A stretch of DNA of 64,000 nt, taken from NCBI GenBank assembly GCA_028386065.3, contig JAKUCV010002163.1, positions 1 through 64,000 of the forward strand, given 5' to 3'. Below, piece by piece: positions 37,084-49,386 of the stretch (position 1 is its first letter; every line of letters begins with the position of its first letter). Below the pieces are notes generated by a model. That model searched no databases. It was not told the DNA's origin and saw only the letters and a program-made list of their open reading frames with translations. The translations under genes were made by a program, and so were the position numbers. Origin of the DNA: Turnera subulata (lineage: Eukaryota > Streptophyta > Magnoliopsida > Malpighiales > Passifloraceae).

Positions 37084-37552
37084 GTGATATGGAACAAGCT
37101 ACTTACGTGACTTAAGGTCTTCAATGACCAAACAAGCATCACGTAGTAATAGTTTCCAAGTTTATTAAGACAACAGTAATCAATTGGCAAGACAAGCTAA
37201 TTAAGCATTCTAATCATTGATCAATGGAAAATGTTTCCCTCAAGTTTACTGGAATCCCATAGGACTTTGGAGTCTTAAAAGATTCTATACAGTGTCAGCC
37301 CGAGTTTCCCTATACGTGCTGCAACATGCTTGCTTCCGTGGATTCTGTCAAAGAATGGAAGGGTGTTATTAGGAGCTTTTGATTGATTCGATTGATTTGT
37401 AGCCGTGTAGTCCTGCTTCTTTTATTACGTGTTTTTTCATTGCTGCATGCAGTTCACTTAGTGTATCAGAGTGAGTATCATTTGTCTCAATGACCTCACT
37501 TCTGTTCACCTTATGTACCTTCATATATTAGTGATATTGAATAAGAGCAACG

Positions 37553-37610
<58 letters not shown>

Positions 37611-38010
37611 GATTCTATACAGTGACACAATGGGGCAACATAGAGACTTCTTCATTTTGGAGCATGCAGGAGCAAGATATGAAAGCGGGCAGACTTAGAG
37701 GAGAAAATGCATGAGGCCAAAATTAAATTACATGGAAACTTCTTTGCCTTTAGCCCAATGCCACCCCTGACTCCACCATAATACATACAATACAAGTCAC
37801 TAGCAACTTCACTAGAGTGTGTGAGAAAAGTAGACCTGACATGGAACCAAATTTACCGTCACAACTAGGAAAGGAAAAAACGCAACCAGATGGTGTGGTT
37901 TTTGTTAAGAATTGACCTTTTAAGGAATTGCCCACTTGACACGTCGATATATATACAGAGGCAGCTGGAAGCACGAGTAGCAAAGCAATGCATTGTACTA
38001 CTAGCAATAG
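37084..38010. other. Spacer upstream of the F-box cluster
   Basis: No supported gene. Holds an (AT)n microsatellite. Confidence 0.5.
37557..37598. repeat. (AT)n microsatellite
   Basis: About 21 AT units followed by an AAATAAATAAA stretch. Confidence 0.95.
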
Positions 38011-39989
38011 GGCTTCATTACTTTTTACTCCTTGAACTTTCGGTCAAACTAGGATCACCCTGAAAGAATTTGACCTCTTGAATTTTTGAATTCCGCATTT
38101 TACTTAATTCCATTAGGTTGACTTACATTTGTGTTAGTTGACTTAACTGAACGCATGGAAGATCGACATGTGACAAGATCATCACCGTTTGATTCTTTTT
38201 TATTTTAATTTATAGAAAAATTATAAAAAAGACAAATAATTTAATGATTATTATATTTTTTTAAGCAAAACAAAAAAATAAAATATTTACATCATAAGAA
38301 AAATAAAAATAAACAAGAAATCAAAGAACTTAGTTTGATAAAATTTATTTTCTATTATTTTATTTTTAAAGAAAAAAAAACATAAAAAGGAGAAAAAGAA
38401 AGAAAATAAATATAAAATTATTTTTTGGGTGTCTAAAATTTGATAAAAACGAAATTTTTAGTTTAAAAATTTTCAAATTGACTCTTTAATTTTTAAAAAA
38501 ATTAAGAAAGATGAAAAAAATTGACTCTAATCTTATAAGTTTTTATCATTTTATACTTTAAAAAAATAAAAAACTATTATAAAAAAAGAAAAAAAGAAAG
38601 GAATTGTATAAATTTTTATCATTTTATTCTTTTAAAAAATAAAAATATTATGAAAAAGAAAAAGAAAGCACAAAAACGAACTATAAATTAAAAAATTTAA
38701 AATTTGCTTTACTGTTTTCTAATTTCATAGGAACGTAGTTTGTGGTTTTCAAAAAAAATTCAAATTGATTTTTTTTACAACAAAATGATTCTTTAAAAAT
38801 AAAAACTGATACATTATAAAAAAATAAAAAAACTGATAAAAAAAACAATTTTACAACCTAAACCCACTGTTACTCCTCTCCCTTACCCTCAATCACCACC
38901 CACCATCGTCACCACAAACCACCACGACCATCAAAACAACCACCATCACCACCTTAATCCCTCAATCCGTGCTCCTCACCGCCCTGCCAGGGTGCCCCCC
39001 ACCACCAAACCTCCCACCGTCGCTCCTTCTCGATCCACCAGACTCATCCCCCAATCACAACCTCAGAGAAATACTCAACAACTCCGATTCCTCCACCCCG
39101 CCTTCTTCTCCACCTCCACCTCCTCCTTCCTTCCTCTCCCGAAAATGATGATCCGACCGCCACACTCCCAGCAACAACCACCACTGCCACGCCAATCCAA
39201 TACCCAATCAGTAAATCGGCATGAACACCAATTGGCAAGAACAATAAAGAGGGAGAGAGGAGGGGCGGTGCGACTTACCCAGGAACAGCTGCTCCGTCGA
39301 GTCCTCAAGGTCTCGCCTAGAACTCGAACCAGACCTCACGCCTCCTTCCTCAACTTGGCAACGACGGACTAAGATGGAACAGGTGGACGGTGGCGGCTCA
39401 ATGACGGAAAGAAGGAGATGATACTTTTGTTGTTATTCTTGACTAGCTACAAAAAGTTGTTTTAGTGAAGGAGGGGCCGACAACAAGGGAAGAGGATGTA
39501 GGGCTGGTGGTGGAACTTCCAAGCAGAGAGTGTTGACCTTGGCCGGAATTTTTATTCGGGGAGAGAAGGGGGAGGCAGCAGGTGGAGGAGGATGGGGAGG
39601 TGGCGGGTGAGCTGTGATTGTTCTTTTCGTTTTCTATTTGTTTTTTTTCGTTTTCATCTTTTTCCTTTTTTCAATGTAAAAGTTATCATTTTGTATTTAT
39701 TATTTGTTATTGTTTTCTAAAATGAACATTAGGTTTTGCTGAAATTAATAAACAATAGATCTTTTTGTTTTAATTTTTGCAAAAAATAAAAAAATTATTG
39801 AATGGACTAGATTTTGCCACGTGTCCTTTATCCACGAGTTCTGTTAATTCTGATAATGGAAACGGAATCAGGTCAACCAGAGAGGGTAAACCGCGGAATT
39901 CAAAAGTTTAAGGGGACGAATTACGTTTTTTTTCTTCAGGGGGTGATCCTAGTTTGACTGAAAATACAAGGGCAAAAAGTAATGAAGCC
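38011..39989. mobile_element. About 2-kb element with long inverted ends (DNA transposon, non-autonomous)
   Basis: The left end (GGCTTCATTACTTTTT..CAAACTAGGATCACCC) matches the right end read on the minus strand; shared landmarks continue for about 150 bp (TGAATTCCGC, GGTTGAC). The interior has a very AT-rich left half (to about 38860) and a GC-richer segment at about 38870-39610 that could be captured gene DNA; a 126-codon plus-strand frame at 38992-39372 is low-complexity and not called. No transposase. No clean target-site duplication was found. Confidence 0.7.
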
Positions 39990-40508
39990 GATAACTAGTT
40001 AGTAGTAATTAGCGAGTACAGTGCCCCTAAACCCACTTGACTAGACCCCACAAAACAAACAAACTATCATCCCACGAGGAAGATGGGATTAATGGTATAA
40101 TTGGTATCCGAACTCTTTCAAATTTGTCAATTATTTACCCCATTTTTTTTTCTGCCAATTATATACCTGTACTTTTGAAATTTGGTCAATCATGTACCCC
40201 AGGCAGCATTTTGATGATGTGGCATGCTGTCCGCAATAAATTGTGTTAGTTTGCCCCCTAAATTTTAAATTTAATCATGTAGGTTCACTAAAATTATACA
40301 ATTAAATCCTAAAATTTTTATTTGTATTCAATCAAATCCTAACGATGATACCTTAGCTTAAAATTTCAGTGTTATATATAGTTATTACTTGTGCAATATT
40401 TAATATTACAAATATATCTTATATACGATAAATTTTAATTAATAAAAAAATTATAATTAATCACAAAAGGAAATAGAAAAATTAAAACTTTTATAAATAG
40501 TCTCTTAC

Positions 40509-40559
<51 letters not shown>

Positions 40560-40602
40560 TTATTATATGTAGTTAGTTACATCAAATTTACTAATGTTCA
40601 TA
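39990..40602. other. Spacer with (AAT)n microsatellite
   Basis: No gene. 40509-40559 is an AAT trinucleotide repeat of about 17 units. The segment 40090-40240 has repeated phrases (ATTTGTCAATTATTTACCCC, TTGGTCAATCATGTACCCC) as seen in ends of plant DNA transposons, but no partner end was found. Confidence 0.5.
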
Positions 40603-40737
40603 TGAAACGCCCCGACCCAAATTTACCCGACAAACAGTAATAACCGAACAACAGTGCTGACACGTGGCACAAACTGTATAGACACAACAGAAAACCGGCC
40701 TAATGGCCCAAAATAATATCAATCACCCGACCTTGGG
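40603..40737 (-). repeat. Element D 3' LTR, distal piece
   Basis: Starts TGAAACGCCCCGACCC like the outer ends of the other LTRs of the family, and continues after element C at 49387. Confidence 0.8.
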
Positions 40738-42400
40738 TGTAACAATCCGGGTAAAAATTTGGATTTTTACCGGGACTGTTAAAGTCATTATATAGTGATT
40801 TACCGGAAGAATTAATCTTGGGTAATTAATTCAAGGTAAATCGGGTATTGTTTTTCGTAACCGATGTTTTTTTCGCGCTCGAAATTTTTCTGTAGATTTT
40901 ACGGACCAAAGTTGGCATTTTTCGGGTCCCAAAATCCTCAGAAAAATCACACCGGAAAATAACTAAGGGGGTATCAGTTATTTTTTGGTCCGGACGGGAC
41001 ACGCCTACATGATTGAGTTGTACAGCTTCCCTTTTCCCCTGTGTCTCTCGTAATTGCCTTTTCCTGTGAAGCCCGTGCTTCACCCCTATACCCTATCCTC
41101 TTCCCTGCAAACACACAATTAACCAGACATCTCTTCTTCAATCTGCAGCCCAATCTCGCTCACCGTCCTGCAACTCAAACACCAACCAATCAGTAAAAAA
41201 AGAGAGAGGTTATACATAAAAAAAAGAGAAACCAGAAAAGAGAAAAGAAAAGAACAAGAGGGAAAAAAAAGAGAAAACAGCCACTTACCCGAGACCACCG
41301 GACAAGCCACGACGACTGCTTGCTGCAACCTGCTGCCACCGCGCCGCCGTCCTCGCATTGTTCTCCACCTGCAACCGCTGCTGCAGCGCCGTCCAGCCAA
41401 GGCGTGCTCGGCGGAGTGAGCCACAACCAGACGGGACGCGCCACAGCCTCGCCCGAGCACTACAGCCGCCGATGCCGCCTCGCACCACGACGATCCACCG
41501 CTGCTTCTTGCTCTCGCCTGCTATCGCTGCCAGTGGAGAAGACCCGATGAAGCGAACAGCCGACCACCAACGCCTGCAGCACCAGCAGCCGTCGCCTCGT
41601 TCCCTTCCTCGCGTCTTCCTCTCGTCGCCTTCGCCTCCGTTCCCGTGCCGCCTCCCTTCCTCTTTACGTCGCGCCGCCATGCCTGCTTGTCCCATACCGC
41701 CGTCGTCGAAGGTTTGATATCGAGCAGTTTCCCGAGGAGCCGGCTTGGAACCGGTCATTATCTTTAGAGTTGAGTAATTGGCTAAGGTGAGGATGGATAA
41801 CCCTTCATATGTGCCTGTAATACTGTGTGTGATTTGTTGTTTGATTGAACTGCTGAGATGATCATTGATAGTTATTTGACTGCGATGGTTATTGTTGTTG
41901 CTGTTGTTGGACTGTGTTGTTGGTCTTGTGGAAATTGTGGATAATTGTTGAACTATTAATTGTGAATAATTAGAGTTATGAGATTGTTGATTGGTTGGGT
42001 CTGTGGATTAACTTGTGATAATGGAAAGTTGAATAACTTGAGAAAATGAATATTGGAAATTATGATGATATATATTACTGTTGGATACTTGATGACATGG
42101 ATTGTTGATGTTGGTTCTGAGTGTGATTCGCTGATATTGTCCTGCTTGATTGAACTGTTGTATTGACAGTTATTGGTTTTTTGGATACTGTGTTGTGATT
42201 GATGTTGGATTGTGAGTATTTGATGCTATGAAGCTATTGATGGATCGGTCTGTTTTATAACTTGAGTTAATAGGAAGTTGGAAAATTGGAATAAATTGTG
42301 ATATGGATAATTGGGAAAAAGGAAAAATGGAAATTGGAAGTTGATATGAGATGGTGAATTTATTGTCAAGTGGTAAGTAGAGGTACGACCGGATGGTTTG

Positions 42401-45233
42401 TGAAACGCCCCGACCCATATTTACCGTACACAGTAAACACGTGCCGGAACTGTGACAACCCAACCATAACAAGCCCAGCATACAGTGTATACAACAATAA
42501 CTCGGGCTCAACAGCCCAAAAATAATAACAACAATAACAACATATCTGGCCCAAAGGCCCAATAATAGTAAAAACAATGCACAGCGGCAGACTTTAATAA
42601 CTCACAAACACTGTATGCGACACTGATGCAAACTATGGATCCAAGCCCTGTCCAAGGGATAACGCTGCAGCCTGTCTGGAATGCACCAATCCTGTACCAA
42701 AAATAACTCATCCTATGGGATGAAAGCCCGCAGGTGAGAGGTGAGTCCGAAGTGCTCACCGACGAAGGAAAGACAATCAATATGAACAATAAAATTACTC
42801 AAGTCCAAAAACAGGCAAAAACCGCCAAAATAAATCAAAAGACTCAAACAAAATCCAATTTCCAATTTTATCTTTTTCGGGCCCCGTCACGGATAAGCTA
42901 GAGGTCGGACCTGGTCATCAACATATTCCGGGTGCCATACCAAATCAGAGAACCCAGGGATCGACATCCCAAAAATACGAACCCAGGGATAGACATCCCA
43001 AAAACAATCACGGGATAGACATCCCAAGTATAGACATGCTTATCAGAGTAACCCAGGTCACGGCCACCACGAAACAGTCTTAAACCATCGAGTCGTACCA
43101 CTACTTATCACATGACAATTATATTATCATCAAAACCAAATCGTAGGGATCGACATCCCTAACCAGGATACCGGGATAGACATCCCTATCCAAAAATCAA
43201 GGATCGACATCCTTGTCACAATTTATTATTTATTCCATTTTATTTAGTGCCAAAACGACTCAAGGATAACCGTCCAAAAACCGACATGGGATAAACATCC
43301 CGACCACAATCAAGACAATGGGATAAACATCCCGATACATAACACAATGTAGCAACCAACGATGCAATAATCAACAAACACAATAACCGAGTAATACAGG
43401 CACATATTGAAGGAAATCCATCCTCACCTTGGCCGATTACTCAACTCCGGAAACAATGACCGGTCCGACGCCGGCTCCTCGGGAAACTGCCCGATATCCA
43501 AACCTATACAACAAAACCGTATATATACACATTAATGCACATAATCGGTATACTATGATGCCCAAACTGCGAAATAACTCATCCCGGTTCATATCTTTTA
43601 TTATTTCCATTTATCGAAAATATTTTACCATACGTATATCCGAATATAATTTCGGTACCATACTTTAATTAAAATTCTTTTCAAAATATTTTCATAAAAT
43701 AACTGTAATTTCCAAAATTATAATCTCCATAACTTTTCCAAAAAATAATAACCTATTTATAATTTTCAAAAAATATTTATATAGTATTTATCTTTTTCTC
43801 AATATATAATAATATTTTCCAACACAAAATATAATTACCTTTAATTTTCAAAGTACATATACATATATATATAATTTCCACTACTATAATTTTCTAGGGT
43901 AAATAATATATATATAATTTTCCAGAAATTATTTCATGTTATTTATATAGTCTCCAAATAATATTAGTTTTTCTCCAAAACATAACTTAATTATTTATCA
44001 AAGTAAATATATTTATATTTTAATAAAAATACCAGAGTTAAATTGGCAATAATTTTCTCAAAATAAATATATAAATTTTTCCAAAATTATATATTAGATT
44101 ATATATAAACAAATATATATATGTAAATTGTTTTTTTTATTAAATGGACTGGGCTGAACAGGACCAGGCCGAGGCTCGCACTGTGCAAGCCCAGCCGGCC
44201 CACGCCCAACCCGAGCCCAGATCAACCAGCCCAGAAACTGCGACCCGTCTTCCCGAAGCGGATCCTAGCAAATTTCGGGTCTTACCTCCGGGTTGCGGCA
44301 ACGGTGTCGACGGCGAAGGCAAGAGGAAGGAAGGCGAACGAGGCAGGGCAACTGCGGACGAAGAGCGGCGCGAGGGTGGCGGCAAACTGGGCACGGCGGT
44401 ACTGCAGGAGGCGGTGTTAAGGAGGACCCGTCGGATCTTCGTCGGGTCTAGGCTCCCTGGCGGCGCGTCAGTGGATGGAAGAGGACGGGGTCAGCGGCAG
44501 TCGAAAGGCGACGGTGTGGCGAGCTCCATGGCAGCGGTGGTGAGGCGAGAAAACGGCCGGAGCTCCTCGACGTGCACAGTAACCGGAAGGGAACGGGTTG
44601 ACGATGAACAGTGTATTTTTTTCCATTTTTCTTATTTTCTGTATTTTCTTCTTTTTTCCTATTTTCTTTTCTTTTCTGATTTCCATTTTTTTCTTTCTCT
44701 CTTTTTTTCTATTTATCTATTTTTCTGATTGGTTCTTCTCTCTTTTTTTTCATCCCTTTTCTTTTTTTTCCTCCCGATTTTTCTTTTTATTTTTTTTTCT
44801 CTTTTTTTCTTTCTTCTTTTTTTTTCCTCTTTTCTTTTTCTCTCTTTTTCTTTTTTTTTTCCTCTCCTTTCTTCCTCTCCTTCTGCTTCCTTTTATAAAC
44901 GGAAAATCACTGTGCATCACTGTACATCATGTGAATCTGTAATAATGCAGCTTGTCTGCACTACGGAGCGAGTCCGGTCCGGGCCAGAAAATAACCGATA
45001 CCCCCTTAGTTATTTTCCGGTGTGATTTTCCGAGAAATTCCGAAACCCGAAAGATACCAACTTAGGCCTGAAAAATCCACGGAAAAATCACGAGCGCGGG
45101 AAAACTCTCAGTTTCGAAAAAAGACGCCCGATTTACCTTGAATTAATTACCCAAGATTAATTCAACAGTAAATCACGGTAAAAAGACTTTTACAGTCCCA
45201 GTAAAAATCAAAAATTTTACCCGGGCTGTTACA
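42401..45233 (-). mobile_element. Solo LTR of the same family, nested in element C
   Basis: 2833 bp, TGAAACGCC..GTTACA on the plus strand, flanked by exact GTTTG duplications (42396-42400 and 45234-45238). The uninterrupted partner LTR of C reads GGTTTGAGAC at this place (near 48572). A GC-rich island lies at 44150-44600, followed by a long T/C-rich tract to about 44880. Solo status means unequal recombination removed the interior. Confidence 0.92.
42945..43345. repeat. Dispersed/tandem short palindromes GGGATnnnnATCCC in the solo LTR
   Basis: About ten copies of the type GGGATCGACATCCC or GGGATAGACATCCC, each able to fold as a 5-bp-stem hairpin with a 4-base loop. The same motif recurs in both LTRs of element C. 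Confidence 0.8.
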
Positions 45234-45295
45234 GTTTGAGACTGTTTTGTGGTGGCCATGATCTGGGTTACTTGTGATGGGCATGTTGATGCCGG

Positions 45296-45485
45296 TTTGA
45301 TTGGGATGTTGATCCCTGAGATTGTTATTGGGATGTTGATCCCGGATTGGTTGTTATTGGGATGTTGATCCCTAAGATTGCTATTGGGATGTTGATCCTT
45401 GAGATTGTTATTGGGATGTTGATCCCTGAGATTATTATTGGGATGTTGATCCCTGAGATTTTTTATTGGGATATTGATCCTGGGT
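45296..45485 (+). repeat. Minisatellite GGGATGTTGATCC.. in first LTR of element C
   Basis: About seven units of roughly 27 bp (GGGATGTTGATCCCTGAGA plus TTGTTATT). Each unit contains the imperfect palindrome GGGATGTTGATCCC. A matching array is at 48637-48800 in the second LTR, with fewer units. Confidence 0.85.
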
Positions 45486-46360
45486 TCTTTTTGATCTGGC
45501 ACCAAAAACAGGTTGATAGCCTGGTACGACCTTAACTTATCCGTGACGGGGCCAGAAAGATAAAATTGGAATAATAATAAAATCCTTGGTATGTTTGGGT
45601 CGAGTCTTTGAGTTTGGTCTGTCCTGTACGGTATTGTCTTTGGTATGGTTGTGACTATTGTATGTATTTCTTCTTTGAAGTATTAAAGTTGCCTACATAT
45701 CTCTGTTTATCCTTGGTTGGTGAGCACTTCGGACTCACCCCCTCACCTGCGGGCTTTCATCCCGTAGGATGAGTTTTTGTGGTTCAGGTTTGATGCATTC
45801 CAGACAGGCTGCGGCGTTATTCCTCGGACAGGACATGGATCCATAGTTGCATCATGTGTCGCATACAGTGTCTTTGTGAGTTATAAAGTCTTCCGCTGTG
45901 CTGGTTACTGTTGTTGTTGGGCCTTGGGCCGGTTGTGATGTTATTGATGTTTATATCTTGGGCTGTTGAGCCAGAGTTACTGATGTATACACTGTATGCT
46001 GGGCTTGTTTTGTTAGCTGTGCATGTCACGTTTCATGGGATCGAGGATGTTTACGACCGATCTAGAGCGCCGAACATGAAAACATGTTATGTTTTAACTT
46101 CCTTATGTTTTGGTTTTATTAAACGAGTTTTGTTTTGTTTTTAATTTCTTTATGTTGGTTCTACTTCCTTTTATTGGTTCTGTTTTTAACATCTTTATGT
46201 TTGATTTTATTATTCCTTCTTGATGGTTTTGTTTTGCATTTAAATATTTTTCTTTTTTGTTTAACATGAGTTTTCATAATTTAACAAGAATTTTGTTTTT
46301 AAAAAGGAAAGCTTGTTTTATTTAATTCATAATGGTTTTAGAATACAAAGAAGAGGTACT

Positions 46361-46738
46361 CTATTGAGTTACATGCTTCTCTAGGTCTTTTACAAGCTTT
46401 TGGATGTTTTTCACGTGAGGGAAGAGTTCCGCACATGCCTGTTCTATCTGCATCACCGCCGAGCTGACCTTCCTCAGTGAGACATTCAGCTGCGATAATG
46501 TCTGCAGCGGAGTGCTGCTTTCAGCTGTTGCTTTGCCCTTCCGATCATCAGCTTCTTTGCCAGCACGCTTCTTTCGTCGTCTGCTGGAGACGACCATATC
46601 TACCTTCAGACCGATGATGTTTGTCTTGAACCGCTTCTTGGGAGGTTTTTCATCGGAGCTTGTCGGGAAAGCAGTACCACCGATGTAGCTATCATCCTCG
46701 GAGTCAGAGGTGGTTCTTATTCTCAGTGGAGAGTCCAT
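46361..46738 (-). CDS. Antisense gene alpha of element C: basic coiled-coil-like protein, 125 aa
   Basis: Same length as the element A copy and aligned without gaps; by eye 31 of 125 residues differ, many conservatively. The two basic patches (PPKKRFK; RRRKKRAGKE) and the C-terminal hydrophobic heptads (LNVSLRKVSSAVMQIEQ, VKDLEKHV) are conserved. The ATG lies 186 bp before the 3' LTR and 42 nt from the TATA box. It is antisense to element C. It stays open although the rest of the interior was deleted, which makes it the main surviving content of the element. Function unknown; a DNA- or protein-binding nuclear role is a guess from composition. Confidence 0.8.
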   Translation of the reverse strand: MDSPLRIRTTSDSEDDSYIGGTAFPTSSDEKPPKKRFKTNIIGLKVDMVVSSRRRKKRAGKEADDRKGKATAESSTPLQTLSQLNVSLRKVSSAVMQIEQACAELFPHVKNIQKLVKDLEKHVTQ

Positions 46739-46772
46739 GGCTGTGAGTGAGTTTCTCAGTTATGAGGTTCGG

Positions 46773-46780
46773 TTTATATA
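46773..46780 (-). promoter_or_regulatory. TATA box of antisense gene alpha, element C
   Basis: Minus-strand TATATAAA in context GCTTATATAAACCGAACCTCA; first T at 46780, 42 nt from the ATG. The hairpin-like CGCTTATACCCTTAAGCG is conserved upstream. Confidence 0.75.
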
Positions 46781-46911
46781 AGCAGAGGAGATGTCGCTTA
46801 AGGGTATAAGCGCTATCTCGGGTTGAGTTTGGACAGCTGGCAGAGTGTGCCAGAAGCTAATCGTGGTAGGACCCACGGATAAGACGAAATTTCGGGGACG
46901 AAATTCTTTTT

Positions 46912-46924
46912 AAGGTGGGTCGAA
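46912..46924 (+). other. Polypurine tract of element C
   Basis: AAGGTGGGTCGAA directly before TGTAACAACCCGGG, preceded by TTTCGGGGACGAAATTC as in chromovirus E. Confidence 0.85.
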
Positions 46925-49386
46925 TGTAACAACCCGGGTAAAAATTTGGATTTTTACCGGGACTGTTAAAGTCGTTATACAGTGATTTACCGAAAGAATT
47001 AATCTTGGGTAATTAATTCAAGGTAAATCGGATATCGTTTTTCGTAACCGATGTTTTTCCCGCGCTCGAGATTTTTTCGTAGATTTTACAGACCAAAGTT
47101 GGTATTTTTGGGTCCCGAAATCCTCAGAAAAATCACACCGGAAAATAACTAAGGCGGTATCAGTTATTTTCTGGTCCGGACGGGACACGCCTGCATGATT
47201 GAGTTGTACAGTTGCCCTTTTCCCCTGTGTCTCTCGTGATTGCCTTTACCTGTGAAGCCCGTGCTTCACCCCTATACCCTATCCTCTTCCCTGCAAACAC
47301 ACAATTAACCAGTTATCTCTTCTTCAAACTGCAGCCCAATCTCGCTCACCGTCCTGCAACTCAAACACCAACCAATCAGTAAGAAAAGAGAGAGGTTATA
47401 CAAAAAAAAAAAGAGAAACCAGAAAAGAGAAAAGAAAAGAACAAGAGGAAAAAAAAAAAGAAAACAACCACTTACCCGAGACCACCGGACAAGCCACGAC
47501 GACCTCTTGCTGCAACCTGCTGCCACCCTGCTCTGCTCGCAACCGCCGCCGTTCTCGCGTTGTTCTCCACCTGCAACCGCTGCTGCAGCGCCGTCCAGCC
47601 AAGGCATGCTCGGCGGAGTGAGCCACAACCAGACGGGACGCGCCACAGCCTCGCCCGAGCACTGCAGCCGCCGATGCAGTCCTCGCAACACGACGATCCA
47701 CCGCTGCTTCGTGCTCTAGCCTGCCGTCGCCGACAGTGGAGAAGACCCGACAAAGCAAACAGCCGGCCACCGACGCCTGCAGCACCAGCAGTCGTCGCCT
47801 CGTTCCCTTCCTCGCGTCTTCCTCTCGTTGCCTTCGCCTTCGTTCCCTTGCTGCCTCCCTTCCTCTTTACGTCGCGCCGCCGTCAAAGGTTTGATATCGA
47901 CCAGTTTCCCGAGGAGCCGGTTTGGAACCGTCATTATCTTCAGAGTTGAGTAATTGGCTATGGTGAGGATGGATAACCCTTCATATGTGCCTGTAATACT
48001 GTGTGTGATTTGTTGTTTGATTGAACTGCTGAGATGATCATTGATAGTTATTTGACTGCGATGGTTATTGTTGTTGCTGTTGTTGGACTGTGTTGTTGGT
48101 CTTGTGGAAATTGTGGATAATTGTTGAACTGTTAATTGTGAATAATTGGAGTTATGAGATTGTTGATTGGTTGGGTCTGTGGAGTAACTTATGATAATGG
48201 AAAGTTGAATAACTTGAGAAAATGAATATTGGAAATTATGATGATATATATTACTGTTGGATACTTGATGATATGGATTGTTGATGTTGGTTCTGAGTGT
48301 GATTCGCTGATATTGTCCTGCTTGATTGAACTACTGTGTTGACTGTTATTGGTTTTTTGGATATTGTGTTGTGATTGATGTTGGATTGTGAGTATTTGAT
48401 GCTATGAAGCTGTTGATGGATCGGTCTGTTTTATGACGTGAGTTAATAGGAAGTTGGAAAATTGGAATAAATTGTGATATAGATAATTGGGAAAAAGGAA
48501 AAATGGAAATTGGAAGTTGATTTGAGATGGTGAATTTATTGTCACATGGTAAATAGAGGTACGACCAGATGGTTTGAGACTGTTTTGTGGTGGCCATGAT
48601 CTGGGTTACTTGTGATGGGCATGTTGATGCCGGTTTGATTGGGATGTTGATCTCTGAGAATGTTATTTGGGATGTTGATCCTAGATTGGTTGTTATTGGG
48701 GTGTTGATCCCTGGGATTGCTATTGGGATGTTGATCCTTGAGATTGTTATTGGGATGTTGATCCCTGAGATTTGTTATTGGGATGTTGATCCCGGGTTCT
48801 TTTCGATCTGGCACCAAAAACAGGTTGATAGCCAGGTACGACCTTAACTTATCCGTGAAGGGACCAGAAAGATAAAATTGGAATAATAATAAAGTCCTTG
48901 GTACGTTTGGGTCGAGTCTTTGAGTTTGGTCTGTCCTGTACGGTATTGTCTTTGGTATGGTTGTAACTATTGTATGTATTTCTTCTTTGAAGTATTAAAG
49001 TTGCCTACATATCTCTGTTTATCCTTGGTTGGTGAGCACTTCAGACTCACTCCTCACCTGCGGGCTTTCATCCCGTTGGATGAGTTTTTGTGGTTCAGGT
49101 TTGATGCATTCCAGACAGGCTGCGGCATTACCCCTCGGACAGGACTCGGATCCATAGTTGCATCATGTGTCGCATACAGTGTCTTTGTGAGTTATAAAGT
49201 CTTCCGCTGTGCTGGTTACTGTTGATGTTGGGCCTTGGGTTGGTTGTGATGTTATTGATGTTTATATCTTGGGCTGTTGAGCCGGAGTTACTGATGTATA
49301 CATTGTATGCTGGGCTTGTTTGGTTGGGTCGTTACAGTTTCGACACGTGTTTACTGTGTACGGTAAATATGGGTCGGGGCGCTTCA
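46925..49386 (+). repeat. Second (3') LTR of element C
   Basis: 2462 bp, TGTAAC..GCTTCA. Contains a GC-rich island at about 47500-47880 and the GGGATGTTGATCC minisatellite at 48637-48800. The last 65 bases (ACAGTAAACACG-type end in reverse) match the outer LTR ends of A and of the solo LTR. Confidence 0.9.

Larger units (their letters stand above)
40738..46034 (+). repeat. First LTR of element C (interrupted; 3' end deleted)
   Basis: Starts TGTAACAATCCGGG; about 2.46 kb without the nested solo LTR. It aligns with 46925-49386 up to the phrase CTGTATGCTGGGCTTGTTT; after that the LTR end is replaced by unrelated sequence leading into the interior. Confidence 0.8.
40738..49386 (+). mobile_element. 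Element C: non-autonomous long-LTR retrotransposon inserted in element D
   Basis: Plus orientation: LTR 40738 to about 46034 (interrupted by a solo LTR), interior about 46035-46924, PPT (AAGGTGGGTCGAA) 46912-46924, and LTR 46925-49386. The flanks TTGGG and TCGGG are a 4/5 target match. The end of the first LTR, the PBS and the part that would hold gene beta are deleted, so the interior is only about 0.9 kb and consists mainly of antisense gene alpha and its promoter. Confidence 0.85.

Noticed and set aside
38992..39372. 126-codon plus-strand frame
   Set aside because: Low-complexity Pro/Ser/Gln composition inside a transposable element, with no recognisable domain.
42945..43345. Regularly spaced palindromes considered as a CRISPR-like array
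   Set aside because: Plant nuclear DNA, irregular spacing, imperfect units and no associated genes; it is an LTR minisatellite motif.
45347..45535. Repetitive plus-strand frame (IGMLIPEI repeats)
   Set aside because: It is the translation of the LTR minisatellite and is not a conserved protein.
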